A DNA stretch of 64,000 nt from Chitinophaga niabensis (GCF_900129465.1 NZ_FSRA01000001.1:4032482-4096481), one strand, 5' to 3'. Positions 17,239 to 27,779 are shown, numbered from the stretch's first letter. Numbers and translations: made by a program. The notes: generated from the letters alone by a model not told the origin.

Positions 17239-18399
17239 ATGTCCACCAAAAGAGATTTTTACGAAATTTTAGGGGTGTCCAAAACCTCGTCCCAGGACGA
17301 GATTAAGAAAGCCTACCGCAAGGTGGCTATGCAATACCATCCTGACCGTAATCCCGGTAATAAAGAAGCAGAGGAACATTTCAAGGAAGCTGCAGAAGCT
17401 TATGAAGTGTTGAGCGACCCTGATAAACGTGCGCAGTACGACCGGTTCGGTCATGCCGGTATGGGCAACCGTGGCGGACATGGCGGCAATATGAACATGG
17501 ACGATATCTTCTCCAACTTCGGAGACATCTTCGGTGAAGATATCTTCGGTAGTTTCTTTGGTGGCGGCGGACGTGGCGGCGGTGGCGGAAGCCGCCGTGG
17601 CAGAGGAACCCGGGGCAGCAACCTGCGGGTGAAGATCAAACTCAATTTTGAAGAGATCGCCAAAGGCGCCAACAAAAAGATCAAGGTTAAGAAACACGTA
17701 ACCTGTACCACCTGTAACGGCCTCGGCGCAAAAGATAAAAATGCATTCCAGACCTGTACCACCTGCCAGGGTTCCGGACAGGTAAGGAAAGTTACCCAAA
17801 CCTTCCTGGGCCAGATGCAAACGGTTACCACCTGCCCTACCTGTAACGGAGAAGGTCAGATCATCACCAATAAATGTTCTTCCTGTAAAGGAGAAGGCCG
17901 CCAATATGGAGAAGAAACAGTATCCATCGATATCCCGGCCGGTGTAATGGAAGGCATGCAGCTGAGCATGAGCGGTAAAGGAAATGCCGGCGAAAGAGGC
18001 GGCGCTCCGGGAGATCTGCTCATCCTCATAGAAGAAGAGCCACATCCTGAATTACAGCGGGATGGGTTGAATGTAGCTTACGATCTTCATATCTCCTTCC
18101 CTGATGCCGCCTTCGGCACACAGGTGGAAGTGCCTACCATAGACGGAAAGGCAAAGATCAAAGTACCTCCCGGCACGCAAAGCGGAAAGATCTTCCGCTT
18201 GAAAGGCAAAGGTTTCCCTTCCGTGAACAGTTACGAGAAAGGTGATCAGCTGATCCACGTAAATGTATGGACGCCGCAAACACTTACTTCAGAAGAAAAG
18301 AGCATGCTGGAGAAATTGCAGGACTCAGGAAACTTTAAACCGAATCCGGAGAAAAGTGAAAAAGGGTTCTTCGAGAAAGTAAAGGATATCTTCAGCTGA
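17239..18399 (+). CDS. dnaJ: DnaJ, Hsp40 co-chaperone
   Basis: The 386-residue type I DnaJ has a J domain (1-70) with the HPD motif in YHPDRNPGN, a Gly/Phe-rich linker (about 75-130), and four CxxCxGxG zinc repeats (CTTCNGLG, CTTCQGSG, CPTCNGEG, CSSCKGEG). The C-terminal substrate-binding domain follows (DGLNVAYDLHISFPDAAFGT). It stimulates DnaK ATPase and delivers substrates. It is second in the grpE-dnaJ unit and is closed by a strong terminator. Confidence 0.97.
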   Translation: MSTKRDFYEILGVSKTSSQDEIKKAYRKVAMQYHPDRNPGNKEAEEHFKEAAEAYEVLSDPDKRAQYDRFGHAGMGNRGGHGGNMNMDDIFSNFGDIFGEDIFGSFFGGGGRGGGGGSRRGRGTRGSNLRVKIKLNFEEIAKGANKKIKVKKHVTCTTCNGLGAKDKNAFQTCTTCQGSGQVRKVTQTFLGQMQTVTTCPTCNGEGQIITNKCSSCKGEGRQYGEETVSIDIPAGVMEGMQLSMSGKGNAGERGGAPGDLLILIEEEPHPELQRDGLNVAYDLHISFPDAAFGTQVEVPTIDGKAKIKVPPGTQSGKIFRLKGKGFPSVNSYEKGDQLIHVNVWTPQTLTSEEKSMLEKLQDSGNFKPNPEKSEKGFFEKVKDIFS

Positions 18400-18422
18400 T
18401 AATAAGAGATTATAATAAAAAA

Positions 18423-18456
18423 GGGCCGCATCATGCTATTGATGCGGCCCTTTTTG
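18423..18456 (+). terminator. Rho-independent terminator after dnaJ
   Basis: GGGCCGCATCA (18423-18433) and TGATGCGGCCC (18440-18450) are perfect 11-bp arms with a 6-nt loop, followed by TTTTT. Confidence 0.92.
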
Positions 18457-18497
18457 TAAATTTATGCGGTTGCTTTATGCTGCTGTCTCAGTTATTT

Positions 18498-19061
18498 ATG
18501 CGAGATACCAATGATATAGCTTTATTAGCGTTGTTGAAAGACGGGGATGAAACTGCTTTTACCGAAATTTACAACCAGTATTGGGAGCCACTGTATTTCA
18601 TGGCGCACAAGCGCCTGCAATCGGCACAGGATGCGGAAGAAATTGTTCAGCAGGTTTTTCTGACTCTCTGGCACAAAAGAGCCGATCTCTCCATACAATC
18701 CCTTCCATTCTACCTGGCAGCGATGGTGCGGTATGCTATTTACCGCCATTTCGCCCATCTGAATCGTAAAAAAGAACAAACCAATACATTACAGGCCATC
18801 ACTGCAGAACAATCTCCTGCTTTTGATATCGACAACAAATTTCTACTGGAAATATTAAATAAACTGGCCAACGAACTACCTGCCAAACATCGTATTGTTT
18901 TTCTGCAGCACAAGCTGATGGACCGGCCTTTGGAAGAGGTGGCCGGGGAGCTGGGTGTATCTGTACGCACCGCTGAGGGTTACGTGGCCCGCGTAATGCA
19001 GGTGATGCGCCAAAGGCGGGAATACCTCACCCTTGCTATGATCTTTATGCTGACTAAATAA
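18498..19061 (+). CDS. ECF RNA polymerase sigma factor, FecI/Bacteroidota type
   Basis: The start MRDTNDIALLALLKDGDETA at 18498 fits the family; an ATG at 18477 would add seven residues. The 187-residue protein has sigma region 2 (AFTEIYNQYWEPLYFMAHKR, DAEEIVQQVFLTLW) and region 4 (LPAKHRIVFLQHKLMD, VAGELGVSVRTAEGYVARVM). Such sigmas are held by a FecR-type anti-sigma factor and released when the partner TonB-dependent transporter binds substrate. The neighbouring FecR, SusC and SusD genes make that the likely circuit. Confidence 0.93.
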   Translation: MRDTNDIALLALLKDGDETAFTEIYNQYWEPLYFMAHKRLQSAQDAEEIVQQVFLTLWHKRADLSIQSLPFYLAAMVRYAIYRHFAHLNRKKEQTNTLQAITAEQSPAFDIDNKFLLEILNKLANELPAKHRIVFLQHKLMDRPLEEVAGELGVSVRTAEGYVARVMQVMRQRREYLTLAMIFMLTK

Positions 19062-19154
19062 CCCGGAATTTTTTTTCTCCTTTTTTGCGTGTGAATTTCT
19101 CTGACAATGCTCTATTATAATAAAGGGGCATAGTTTACGCTTTAATTGCATTTA

Positions 19155-20288
19155 ATGGATACAGCGCAGATCAGTGTTTTAGCAGAAAAATATCTAAATG
19201 GCCACGCAACCGAAGTTGAAAAGGAAGCGTTGCATGATTGGTATAACCATGTGAACGAGGGCGATACAGAAATAGTTGTCAGTGCACAGGCAGATACATT
19301 GAATGGAACCAAAGCAAGAATACTGCGTCAATTGCAGGAACAGATTGCGCGGGACAAAAAACCGGGTACTCCTGTGCTGCCCATGCGCCGGAAATGGCTG
19401 CCCTGGGTGGCTGCCGCTTTCATTATAGTGGCTGCCGGTACTTACCTGCTGCAACAACCGGTAGAAAAGGAAAGAACAGCTGTATTACCAATAGCCCCTG
19501 CAGGCAACAAGGCAATGCTTACCCTGGGCAATGGTACCGTAGTAGACCTTAACGCAGCTACAGACGGCGCTATCACAGAACAAGGCGGCACCACCGTGAA
19601 CAAACAACAGGCTTTGCTTATATATGATGCAGGTAATAATGAAGCCCCGCCAACCATTAACAAACTGTCCGTTCCCAGGGGTGGCAAATACCGGTTGATA
19701 TTACCTGATGGTTCCAAAGTATGGTTAAATGCCGCCAGCGAACTGCAATTCCCTACTGCTTTCACTAATGCGGAGCGCGTAGTGGAACTGAATGGTGAAG
19801 GTTATTTTGAAGTAGCAGCAGATGCAGATCAACCATTCATTGTTAAAACCGCAGGACTCCGCGTAGAAGTGCTGGGCACACATTTTAACGTAAAAGCTTA
19901 CGCTGATGAATCCACCACTAATACTGCCCTGCTGGAAGGAAGTGTGAAAATAGTAACCGCAAATGGCAGTAACAGCCTGTTAAAACCCGGCGACCTGGCA
20001 AAAGTAGGCGCGGACCACAACATCAGCATCACGCAGGATTCCGATCTGAACCTGGCAGTTGCCTGGAAAGATGGGATCTTTGCTTTCAGGAACGCCGATA
20101 TAGCCGTTATACTCAGGGAGATCGGCCGCTGGTATGATGTGGAAATCAACTATGAAGGCCCGGTTACACGCCGCCGCTTTACCGGAAAGGTATCGCGCAG
20201 CTATAGCCTCGCTGAAACACTTTCCATCCTGGAAGCCAGTGATCTGCATTTCAGGCAGGCAGGAAATAAGATCATCGTTTTACCATAA
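19155..20288 (+). CDS. FecR-type anti-sigma factor
   Basis: The ATG at 19155 (MDTAQISVLAEKYL) gives 377 residues; the cytoplasmic N-terminal domain is followed by one membrane helix (about residues 77-97, WLPWVAAAFIIVAAGTYLL). The periplasmic FecR domain includes SVPRGGKYRLILPDGSKVWL, GEGYFEVAADADQPF and EVLGTHFNVKAY. It ends in a DUF4974/STN-like signalling domain (FTGKVSRSYSLAETLSILEA). It should transmit the ligand-bound state of the SusC protein downstream to the sigma factor upstream. Confidence 0.93.
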   Translation: MDTAQISVLAEKYLNGHATEVEKEALHDWYNHVNEGDTEIVVSAQADTLNGTKARILRQLQEQIARDKKPGTPVLPMRRKWLPWVAAAFIIVAAGTYLLQQPVEKERTAVLPIAPAGNKAMLTLGNGTVVDLNAATDGAITEQGGTTVNKQQALLIYDAGNNEAPPTINKLSVPRGGKYRLILPDGSKVWLNAASELQFPTAFTNAERVVELNGEGYFEVAADADQPFIVKTAGLRVEVLGTHFNVKAYADESTTNTALLEGSVKIVTANGSNSLLKPGDLAKVGADHNISITQDSDLNLAVAWKDGIFAFRNADIAVILREIGRWYDVEINYEGPVTRRRFTGKVSRSYSLAETLSILEASDLHFRQAGNKIIVLP

Positions 20289-20448
20289 AACCATTTCGCA
20301 GAAAAGAGAGACCGAACGCTGCCAGCGTTTCAGACATGAAGAAAAAGATCATTGCTTTACCAAAAACCAAATTACAAAAGACACAAAGACCAAAATCGTA
20401 CACCAGCTTCTGATAGAATTTTATTTAAATCATTAACCAACCAGTTTT

Positions 20449-23400
20449 ATGATCACAACTACCTTTTACCAAAAGAGGGAAGGCAGATTATGCCTATCAA
20501 CCAAATCCGGGCTGCGCCCATTCACAAAAAGATTGATCACCGTGAAGCTGTCAATTATCATTTTACTACTTGGTGCAATGCACGTAAGTGCTGCGTCTGC
20601 ACAAAAGATCTCCATTTCGCAAAAGAATGCGCCGCTGGAAAAAGTGCTCGATGAAATAGAGCGACAGAGCGGCTACCAGGTTTGGTACGAAGAGGGCACC
20701 CTGCCCTTCGGCGAAGTGGTGAGCATTGCTGTGAAGAATGTTTCGCTGGAGGAAGCACTCAATGCCTGCCTCAATGGCCGCCATCTCAAATGGACCATCA
20801 TCCAGAAAACGATCGTGCTTAAAAAAGAAGCACAACCCCTCCCCTTTATACCAAAGCCACCACAAAAGATCAGTGGTGTGGTAAAAGATGCAGGTACCGG
20901 TAAACCTTTACAGGGAGCCACCGTACAGCTGAGGGGGACTTCAAAGGCAACATTTACAAATGCCAATGGTGAGTTTGAACTGGAAACAGATGCCCGGGAA
21001 GTGATGCTGGAGGTATCTTTCGTAGGGTATGATGCTCAACGGGTGAAAGCAAGCGGCAACCAGCCCGTAACCATCCTGCTTGCTGTTGGCACTTCAAAAC
21101 TGGATGAACTGATCATCACCGGTTACTCCGCCAAAAAAACGGGCGAACTGACCGGTGCTGTACAAAAGATCAGTGGCGACCAGCTTCGCAAAGGCATCAC
21201 TACATCTGACCCCGTTTCCTTATTGAAAGGCCGCGCTACCGGCCTGTATATTTCCGAACAGAACGCAGGCGACCCTACCAGTACAGGTGGGCAGATCTTT
21301 GTGCGCGGGCAAAGCAGTGTTGTGGGAGTAGGTGTAGACCAGGTGAATGAGTTTGTAATGCCTACCCAGAACTACGGGCCATTACTGGTGCTGGACGGGG
21401 TGATCATGCCCAACCAGAACCTCAAGGAGCTGATCAATCCGCAGGACATAGATAACCTTACCATCCTGAAAGACGCTGCCGCTACGGCCATTTATGGTTC
21501 ACGTGCAGCAGCCGGCGTAATTGTAGTTACTACCAAAAAAGGAGTAGCCGGCAAACCGCAAATGGTAGCAGAAGTAAAATACGGACTGAACATTCCCAAC
21601 CGCGGATCGCTGCGATTCCTTACAGGGCCGGAATTATATGAAGTACAAAAACGTTACTATACGGAAGACTATCGTATCAACAACGGCAGCCTCGCTCCGC
21701 AATATCCTACATTGCAGGCATATCTCGACAATCGGCTGCCCGCGCTGGCAGACGTACAGAACAGTTACGACTGGCAAAAATATGCTTTCCTTAACAGCAA
21801 CACCAAACAGGTAAATCTCTCCGCGAGAGGTGGTACGGAAAACACCCGTTATTATATCGGCGGCACCTATTACGATGAACAATCCACAGGTGTTAACAAC
21901 AGCCTGAAACGCGGCACCTTCCGCATCAACCTGGAAACCAAGCTCAGCAAAAGGCTTACCACCAATATATCGCTCAATGGTATTTTTGACAACGGCAACA
22001 GGGAGAATTCCAACAGCGGCGTGTTTTTGTATAGCATGATCCCCTGGGTAAATCCATATAACGCAGACGGCTCTCCGAAACCGGTACTGGAATACAAACT
22101 GAACGGCAGAATGCAGAAGGATGAAAATCCTATCTATGAAAACCTGTTCAACTACATTCATCCCAAAGCACAACGTTTTGCCGGTTCTATCAAAGCGGAT
22201 TATAAACTCACTGAGTGGCTTAGTTTTTCCAGCACCAACTCTGCCAACCTCAACTACACCAAAGATGAACGCTATATAGATGCACGGAGCTTTGCCGGGT
22301 CCGGTACAAGTACGTCTTCCAAGGGGTTCCTCGGTACCAACACCAATTACATCAATACTTTCCTGACCTCCAACCAGCTGAACTTCCACAAAATGCTGGG
22401 CAAACATTCCCTGCGCGCTTTGGCAGCCACGGAATATGGCCGGACGAAAATGGAGAACATGCTGGTGAACGTGAACAATGTAAGGGCAGGTTATCCTGTA
22501 ATATCATTGGGCAGGCAGGTAGGAAACCGTTACGACTATTCAATATATGGTATTCCAACTACCAAGAACGGTAATATAGAAGGCGGTAAGGAAGATCGCG
22601 CATCTTTCTCTGCTTTTGGCGAAGCCGGGTACACCTATGATGACAAGTACAGCATCAGCGCCTCACTGAGAACAGATGCATCCAGTAGTTTCGGGCAGGA
22701 TAAACGTTACGGAACATTCTATTCCGTGGGTGGCGCCTGGGTGATCAGCAATGAACAGTTCGCCAACCATTCCGATTTCCTGAGCAACCTGAAATTGCGC
22801 AGCAACTACGGAACCAGTGGTTCTCAACTTGGAGACAACTTCCTCACCCGCACACTGTACGATCCCCGTTACACTTACAGTTCACAACCCGGCGCCACCA
22901 TTTCCGTGCTGGCCAACCCTGAACTGCAATGGGAGATCACCAAAACTTTCAGTGCGGGGCTGGACATAGGACTGTTCAACAAAATTACCGCCAGTGTAGA
23001 TTATTATAACCGCCGCTCGGAAGACCTTTTGCAAAAAGTTACGCTGGATGCTATCAGTGGTTTTCCTACACAGTGGCAGAACGTAGCCACTGTGCAGAAT
23101 AAAGGATGGGAAGTACTGATCAATTCAGATAACATCACCCGTAAAAATTTCCGCTGGAACACTTCTTTTAATATCAGCTTCAACAAGAACAAGATCATTA
23201 GTGTGGCCAATGACTCCCTGCGGCAGGGCTTCTACAATGCCAACAGTTTTTACCTGTTCGCAGGGGATGATATCAATTCACTGAAGGCTGTTAAATATGC
23301 AGGCGTAGATCCTCAAACAGGTAAACCCCGGTTTGAAAAACTGATCTTCGACGATAAAGGGCAGGCAACCGGCATCGAGTATGTGAATACAGTAGATGAA

Positions 23401-23967
23401 GTGGGCGCAGCTGCTGACCCGCGTCAATTCCAGTACATTGGTAACTTCCAGCCGAAATTCTACGGAGGGCTTACCAATACCTTCACCTACCGGAATTTCT
23501 CCCTGGATGTACTGATCACATTTGCATACGGCTATGTGATCACAGACGACCTGGCCGCACAGAACCAGGGTACCAATATCACCAGCTTTAACCAGATCGC
23601 TTTCCGCAAACACCAGAAGCAATGGACCACACCAGGGCAAACAGATGCAACGGAGCCAGAGCTTTACACACATGCAACTACGGACTATTTCGGTTCCAGC
23701 AAATACATGCACGATGGTAGCCATGCCCGCCTGCGCAGTGTGCGCCTGGGATATGAGTTACCTAAATCGTTCCTGAAAAAACTGAACCTCGCACAGGCAA
23801 ATGTTTATGTAAGCGGAGACAACCTGTACACGCTTTATTCCAAAGACATCATTTCGTCTGACCCCGAAGGTCCGTCTGTAGGGCAGGCGCAGGACTTTGG
23901 CGGCTCCATTGGTTCCGGCATCGGTATTCCGCGCCGTTATGTATTCGGGTTACAGGTTGGGTTTTAA
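20449..23967 (+). CDS. SusC/RagA-type TonB-dependent outer-membrane transporter with N-terminal STN signalling domain
   Basis: The 1172-residue protein has a long cationic signal region (hydrophobic LSIIILLLGAMHVSAASAQ). An STN domain at about 52-122 (KNAPLEKVLDEIERQSGYQV) contacts FecR in regulated transporters. A carboxypeptidase-regulatory-like domain (ISGVVKDAGTGKPLQGATV), a TonB plug (LLKGRATGLYISEQNAGDP) and a 22-strand barrel ending in aromatic VFGLQVGF follow. It should import a bulky nutrient captured by the SusD lipoprotein. No glycoside hydrolase or sulfatase gene is nearby, so the substrate is not evident. Confidence 0.95.
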   Translation: MITTTFYQKREGRLCLSTKSGLRPFTKRLITVKLSIIILLLGAMHVSAASAQKISISQKNAPLEKVLDEIERQSGYQVWYEEGTLPFGEVVSIAVKNVSLEEALNACLNGRHLKWTIIQKTIVLKKEAQPLPFIPKPPQKISGVVKDAGTGKPLQGATVQLRGTSKATFTNANGEFELETDAREVMLEVSFVGYDAQRVKASGNQPVTILLAVGTSKLDELIITGYSAKKTGELTGAVQKISGDQLRKGITTSDPVSLLKGRATGLYISEQNAGDPTSTGGQIFVRGQSSVVGVGVDQVNEFVMPTQNYGPLLVLDGVIMPNQNLKELINPQDIDNLTILKDAAATAIYGSRAAAGVIVVTTKKGVAGKPQMVAEVKYGLNIPNRGSLRFLTGPELYEVQKRYYTEDYRINNGSLAPQYPTLQAYLDNRLPALADVQNSYDWQKYAFLNSNTKQVNLSARGGTENTRYYIGGTYYDEQSTGVNNSLKRGTFRINLETKLSKRLTTNISLNGIFDNGNRENSNSGVFLYSMIPWVNPYNADGSPKPVLEYKLNGRMQKDENPIYENLFNYIHPKAQRFAGSIKADYKLTEWLSFSSTNSANLNYTKDERYIDARSFAGSGTSTSSKGFLGTNTNYINTFLTSNQLNFHKMLGKHSLRALAATEYGRTKMENMLVNVNNVRAGYPVISLGRQVGNRYDYSIYGIPTTKNGNIEGGKEDRASFSAFGEAGYTYDDKYSISASLRTDASSSFGQDKRYGTFYSVGGAWVISNEQFANHSDFLSNLKLRSNYGTSGSQLGDNFLTRTLYDPRYTYSSQPGATISVLANPELQWEITKTFSAGLDIGLFNKITASVDYYNRRSEDLLQKVTLDAISGFPTQWQNVATVQNKGWEVLINSDNITRKNFRWNTSFNISFNKNKIISVANDSLRQGFYNANSFYLFAGDDINSLKAVKYAGVDPQTGKPRFEKLIFDDKGQATGIEYVNTVDEVGAAADPRQFQYIGNFQPKFYGGLTNTFTYRNFSLDVLITFAYGYVITDDLAAQNQGTNITSFNQIAFRKHQKQWTTPGQTDATEPELYTHATTDYFGSSKYMHDGSHARLRSVRLGYELPKSFLKKLNLAQANVYVSGDNLYTLYSKDIISSDPEGPSVGQAQDFGGSIGSGIGIPRRYVFGLQVGF

Positions 23968-23993
23968 TTTCCAGGTTTCAAATTGAAAAGAAA

Positions 23994-25457
23994 ATGAGAT
24001 ACACTATCATAATTATATTCACCGGTCTGCTGATCACTGCGTGCAACAAGCAGATAGAAAGTGTGCGGCCATTGACGAAGATCGATAAAGAAGGAGAACT
24101 GGCCTCGCTCACCGGCATTGAGGAAACAACGGTAGGCAACTATAGCCTCATGCAGGGTAGCGGTTTTAACGATTTCGATGTGCCCATGCATGATTTTGCT
24201 GAAAGCCGTGGCAACAATGTTACACTGCAAACCTGGGGAGCCGTTGGTAAAACTACGGATGCTTTCTTCTTCAGGAACAGCAGCAGCCCAACACAAGGTA
24301 ACAGTGCCGATTTTTACCGTGGTGCCTACCAGGTTATTGTGAGCGTGAACACTACACTCGAAGGTATTGCCGCTATGGAGAACACCACGTTTTCCACTTT
24401 AACGGAGGCGGAGAAGAACCGCTTCCGTTATGCCAAAGGAGAAAACCTTTTTCTCCGTGCGCTGGTTTATTTTAATCTCGTAAGGGTGTATGGAAAGCCC
24501 TATTATCAATCAGCCGGCGGAAACCCTGGCCTGATCCTCAAAACCAGCAGCGATATTAAAGATGTACCGCAACGAAGCACGGTAAAGCAGGTGTACGACT
24601 TTATCATCGGTGATCTGCAAACCGCAGCACAACTGATGAAAGCACCTGTTAACAAAACAAATGCCTTTGGCAGCTCAGCTGCTGCTTGGTCGCTGCTCTC
24701 ACGCGCCTACCTTTACATGGGCGGCACCGTAGCGGCACCCGACCCTGCTTCCAATCAACGCGCCATTGATTATGCTGACAGTGTGATCACGCAAACCGGC
24801 GGAAAATACATACTGCTGCAGGGAGATGCTTATAGCAAGATGTTTGCCGATGATGAATTTGGCGATGTTGGCCGCGCCAACGGCACCACTAATAAAGAGA
24901 TGATCTTTGCATTCGACAATTCTACCGGTGGCAGTTCCATTGGCCAGCTCTATCACTACGACGTTAATTATGGCGTAGGTGCTACTTTCCTCCCTTCCGC
25001 CAGTTTTAAAAGCCTGCTGTTACCCGGAGATATCAGGAGTACTTTCCTGAAACTGAATACCAATTCCAACTTCGTGGAAACCACCAAGTTCCTGGTATTG
25101 AACGAAGCCTGGCTCACCCGTGCACCATATATCCATTTCCGTTTGGCAGAACTGTATCTCAACAGGGCTGAAGCATATGCCAAGCTGGGCAATACCGCCA
25201 AAGCAAAAGAAAACCTGAAAGCGATCCATACCCGTGCCGGCCTTCCGGCATCGGATGTGGACAATCTGGCCGCACAGGATGTACTGTCAGCCGTACTAAG
25301 GGAAAGAAGGATAGAACTGGCTTTTGAAGGTCATAATAGTTTCGATTATTTCCGTAACGGCCTGCCGATGACAAGAACAGCAGCGGATAATAATGGTACG
25401 GCTTTCACCATCGAGCCTACAGATCCGAAAGTAGTATTAGAATTACCTAAAAACTGA
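23994..25457 (+). CDS. SusD/RagB-type surface lipoprotein
   Basis: The 487-residue protein has a lipoprotein signal (MRYTIIIIFTGLLITAC, Cys17 the lipid anchor). It has SusD TPR-like features (ENLFLRALVYFNLVRVYGKP, AAAWSLLSRAYLYMG) and the C-terminal signature (FRLAELYLNRAEAYAKLGN, LRERRIELAFEGHNSFD). It forms the lid of the SusC pair and binds the substrate at the surface. It starts 27 bp after susC and 12 bp before a TlpA-like gene. Confidence 0.95.
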   Translation: MRYTIIIIFTGLLITACNKQIESVRPLTKIDKEGELASLTGIEETTVGNYSLMQGSGFNDFDVPMHDFAESRGNNVTLQTWGAVGKTTDAFFFRNSSSPTQGNSADFYRGAYQVIVSVNTTLEGIAAMENTTFSTLTEAEKNRFRYAKGENLFLRALVYFNLVRVYGKPYYQSAGGNPGLILKTSSDIKDVPQRSTVKQVYDFIIGDLQTAAQLMKAPVNKTNAFGSSAAAWSLLSRAYLYMGGTVAAPDPASNQRAIDYADSVITQTGGKYILLQGDAYSKMFADDEFGDVGRANGTTNKEMIFAFDNSTGGSSIGQLYHYDVNYGVGATFLPSASFKSLLLPGDIRSTFLKLNTNSNFVETTKFLVLNEAWLTRAPYIHFRLAELYLNRAEAYAKLGNTAKAKENLKAIHTRAGLPASDVDNLAAQDVLSAVLRERRIELAFEGHNSFDYFRNGLPMTRTAADNNGTAFTIEPTDPKVVLELPKN

Positions 25458-25468
25458 TTGAACCAGCC

Positions 25469-26677
25469 ATGATCAAACAAACCATTCTCGCAACATTGGC
25501 CATTGCACTCCTGTCCGCACATGAACCCGGCGGCTTCCAGATAAAAGGGAAGATCAGTGGCCAGGTGGAAGGGAAAAAAGTATACCTGAAGTATGCGGAT
25601 ATTCCTTCCCAAACAGTACTGGACAGTACCGTGATCCGCAACGGAGCATTTACTTTCAGCGGAACTGCCGCCACGCCAAGGTTTTATTCCCTTGTATTCA
25701 AAAATGATGAACCTACAAACAGAATGCTGCAAGACCGTGTGATCAACCTCTTCGCCGCAAACAACGACAACATCCGTATAACAGCGCCGTACGACAGCCT
25801 GAAAAAAGAAATAGATCTCTATTCAGGCGGCGGCACCTCCCTTGCAGCAACAGTGAGCGGCAGCACAGGGAACGACCTTTTCCTGCAATATTACCGTCAG
25901 AAAAATGTTTTTGACGAAGAGATAGATCAATATTTTGATGGCTACATTGCGTACCTGAATCCCGGGAAAGATAAGGAGAAAGGGCCCCGGGAAATTGGCA
26001 TGAACCTGTGCAGGAATATGGATGTTGTAGAGAAGAAGCGGAAAGCATTCCTGATGGATTTTGTACTCAACAACAAGCCTTCTGAAGTGTTAGCATTTAT
26101 CGCATTGCAGGCAGCAGAGCAGCGTAGCATAGATACAAAGGAGATTGACAAGCTGATACAGCATTTTGACGGTACAAAGGAAAAAGGCCTGCTCACGGAA
26201 CATTTCCTGCAAAAAGCAGCATCCAACAAACAGGCTGCAGTGGGTTCTATGGTAATGGACTTCACCTTGCAGGACACTACCGGTGTTCAGCATCGTTTGA
26301 AAGATTACATCGGCAAAGGAAAATATGTGCTGTTTGAATTCTGGGCTTCCTGGTGCGGTCCCTGCAGGGCAGATATTCCTCATCTCAGGGAAGTACACGC
26401 ATTGTATAATAAAAAAGGATTCGAAATAGTAAGCATTTCATTAGACGATGATAAGGAAAAATGGCTGAAAGCCATTAAGGAGGAAAAAATGAAATGGACA
26501 CAGCTGTCTGACCTGAAAGCCTTTGACAGTGAGCTGGCCAAAAACTACCGTATCCGCGGCATCCCTTCCTGCCTGTTATTTGATCCACAGGGAAAACTTG
26601 TAACCCGGAATATGCGCGGTTCCTGGATGGATGCTGCTTTGATAGACATGTACGGCGACCTCTTTGCGAAACATTAA
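25469..26677 (+). CDS. TlpA-like thiol-disulfide protein with DUF4369 domain (1 of 3)
   Basis: The 402-residue protein has a signal peptide (ILATLAIALLSAHEPG). An N-terminal DUF4369-type beta domain (QIKGKISGQVEGKKVYLKYA), a helical middle, and a C-terminal AhpC/TSA-thioredoxin domain follow. The redox motif is WASWCGPCRAD, and GIPSCLLFDPQGK carries the cis-Pro segment. It probably acts as a periplasmic reductase or oxidase of disulfides. It is the first of three tandem paralogues after the SusD gene and starts 11 bp downstream of it. Confidence 0.9.
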   Translation: MIKQTILATLAIALLSAHEPGGFQIKGKISGQVEGKKVYLKYADIPSQTVLDSTVIRNGAFTFSGTAATPRFYSLVFKNDEPTNRMLQDRVINLFAANNDNIRITAPYDSLKKEIDLYSGGGTSLAATVSGSTGNDLFLQYYRQKNVFDEEIDQYFDGYIAYLNPGKDKEKGPREIGMNLCRNMDVVEKKRKAFLMDFVLNNKPSEVLAFIALQAAEQRSIDTKEIDKLIQHFDGTKEKGLLTEHFLQKAASNKQAAVGSMVMDFTLQDTTGVQHRLKDYIGKGKYVLFEFWASWCGPCRADIPHLREVHALYNKKGFEIVSISLDDDKEKWLKAIKEEKMKWTQLSDLKAFDSELAKNYRIRGIPSCLLFDPQGKLVTRNMRGSWMDAALIDMYGDLFAKH

Positions 26678-26693
26678 ACCCAAACCAATCATT

Positions 26694-27779
26694 ATGCAAT
26701 TAAAGAACATTTTTATCTGTCTCGCTGCCGCCGCCATTTGTGCCTGCGGCCAGGTGAAAAAACACCAGGCTTCTATTACAGCCGAGATCACCGGTCTTAA
26801 AGACAGCGTAGTATATCTTTCCATACCGGTTGCAGATTCTTCCAAAACGGACACCATTCCCGTAAAAGACGGCAAATTCACCTGGACCGGTGAAGCACCC
26901 GAACCGGTAAAAGTATTTTTGATGTTCCCTACGCGCTATGTGGATTTCTTTCTCGAAAACGCGGATATTCACATCACCGGGCATGCAGACTCGCTGACTA
27001 ACCTGAAGATCACCGGCTCTGCAAGTCACGATGAAAGCCTGGTCTATGAGGCTTCCATTAAAAGCATCATGGATAAGGAAGAGCAGCTCTACGGAAAATA
27101 CGAAGAAGTAAAAGACAATGATTCCGCAAAGGGCGCATGGGAAGAACAAGCGGCTGAGCTGAGAAAGCAACGCAGAAAAGAAACGATGCATTACATCACG
27201 GCACACCCTAAAAGTCCTGTAAGTCTTTCCCTCCTTTCAGACATGGCTGTGATGGGAGAATACAAGCAACTGGACAGCCTGTATCAGTTACTGGATGCTT
27301 CCGCACAACAGACTGCTGTGGGTGGCCGCCTTGCGGCACGGATCGCTATATTGAAGAAAAGCGCTATCGGCGAACCGATGATAGACTTTACACAACCGGA
27401 TGTAAACGGCAAACCTGTAAAGCTGTCTGACTTCAAAGGAAAATATGTGCTGCTCGATTTCTGGGCCAGCTGGTGCGGCCCCTGCAGAGCAGAGAATCCC
27501 AATGTGCTGAAAGCGTATAATGCCTACAAGGATAAAAACTTTACCGTAGTAGGTGTGTCCCTGGATGAAAGTGGAGAGAAGTGGCACAAGGCCATCGAAG
27601 AGGATGCCATGCCCTGGATCCAGCTCTCTGACCTGAAAGGTTTCAGGAACGAAGTAGCCAGTCAATATGGTATTCAGGCCATTCCATCCACTTTCCTGCT
27701 CAGCCCCGAAGGCGTTATTATTGCAAAGGACCTCAGGGGCGAAGCACTGCACAAAAAACTCCGGGAACTACTGAACTAA
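26694..27779 (+). CDS. TlpA-like thiol-disulfide protein with DUF4369 domain (2 of 3), probable lipoprotein
   Basis: The ATG at 26694 (MQLKNIFICLAAAAICACGQ) is preferred to an upstream start at 26664, which would overlap the previous gene. The cysteine-containing end of the signal suggests lipidation. The 361-residue product repeats the DUF4369 (ITAEITGLKDSVVYLSIPVA) plus helical linker plus thioredoxin layout. The active site is WASWCGPCRAE, with cis-Pro in AIPSTFLLSPEG. Charged helices (about 125-175) form a likely coiled coil. It is the central paralogue of the three. Confidence 0.9.
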   Translation: MQLKNIFICLAAAAICACGQVKKHQASITAEITGLKDSVVYLSIPVADSSKTDTIPVKDGKFTWTGEAPEPVKVFLMFPTRYVDFFLENADIHITGHADSLTNLKITGSASHDESLVYEASIKSIMDKEEQLYGKYEEVKDNDSAKGAWEEQAAELRKQRRKETMHYITAHPKSPVSLSLLSDMAVMGEYKQLDSLYQLLDASAQQTAVGGRLAARIAILKKSAIGEPMIDFTQPDVNGKPVKLSDFKGKYVLLDFWASWCGPCRAENPNVLKAYNAYKDKNFTVVGVSLDESGEKWHKAIEEDAMPWIQLSDLKGFRNEVASQYGIQAIPSTFLLSPEGVIIAKDLRGEALHKKLRELLN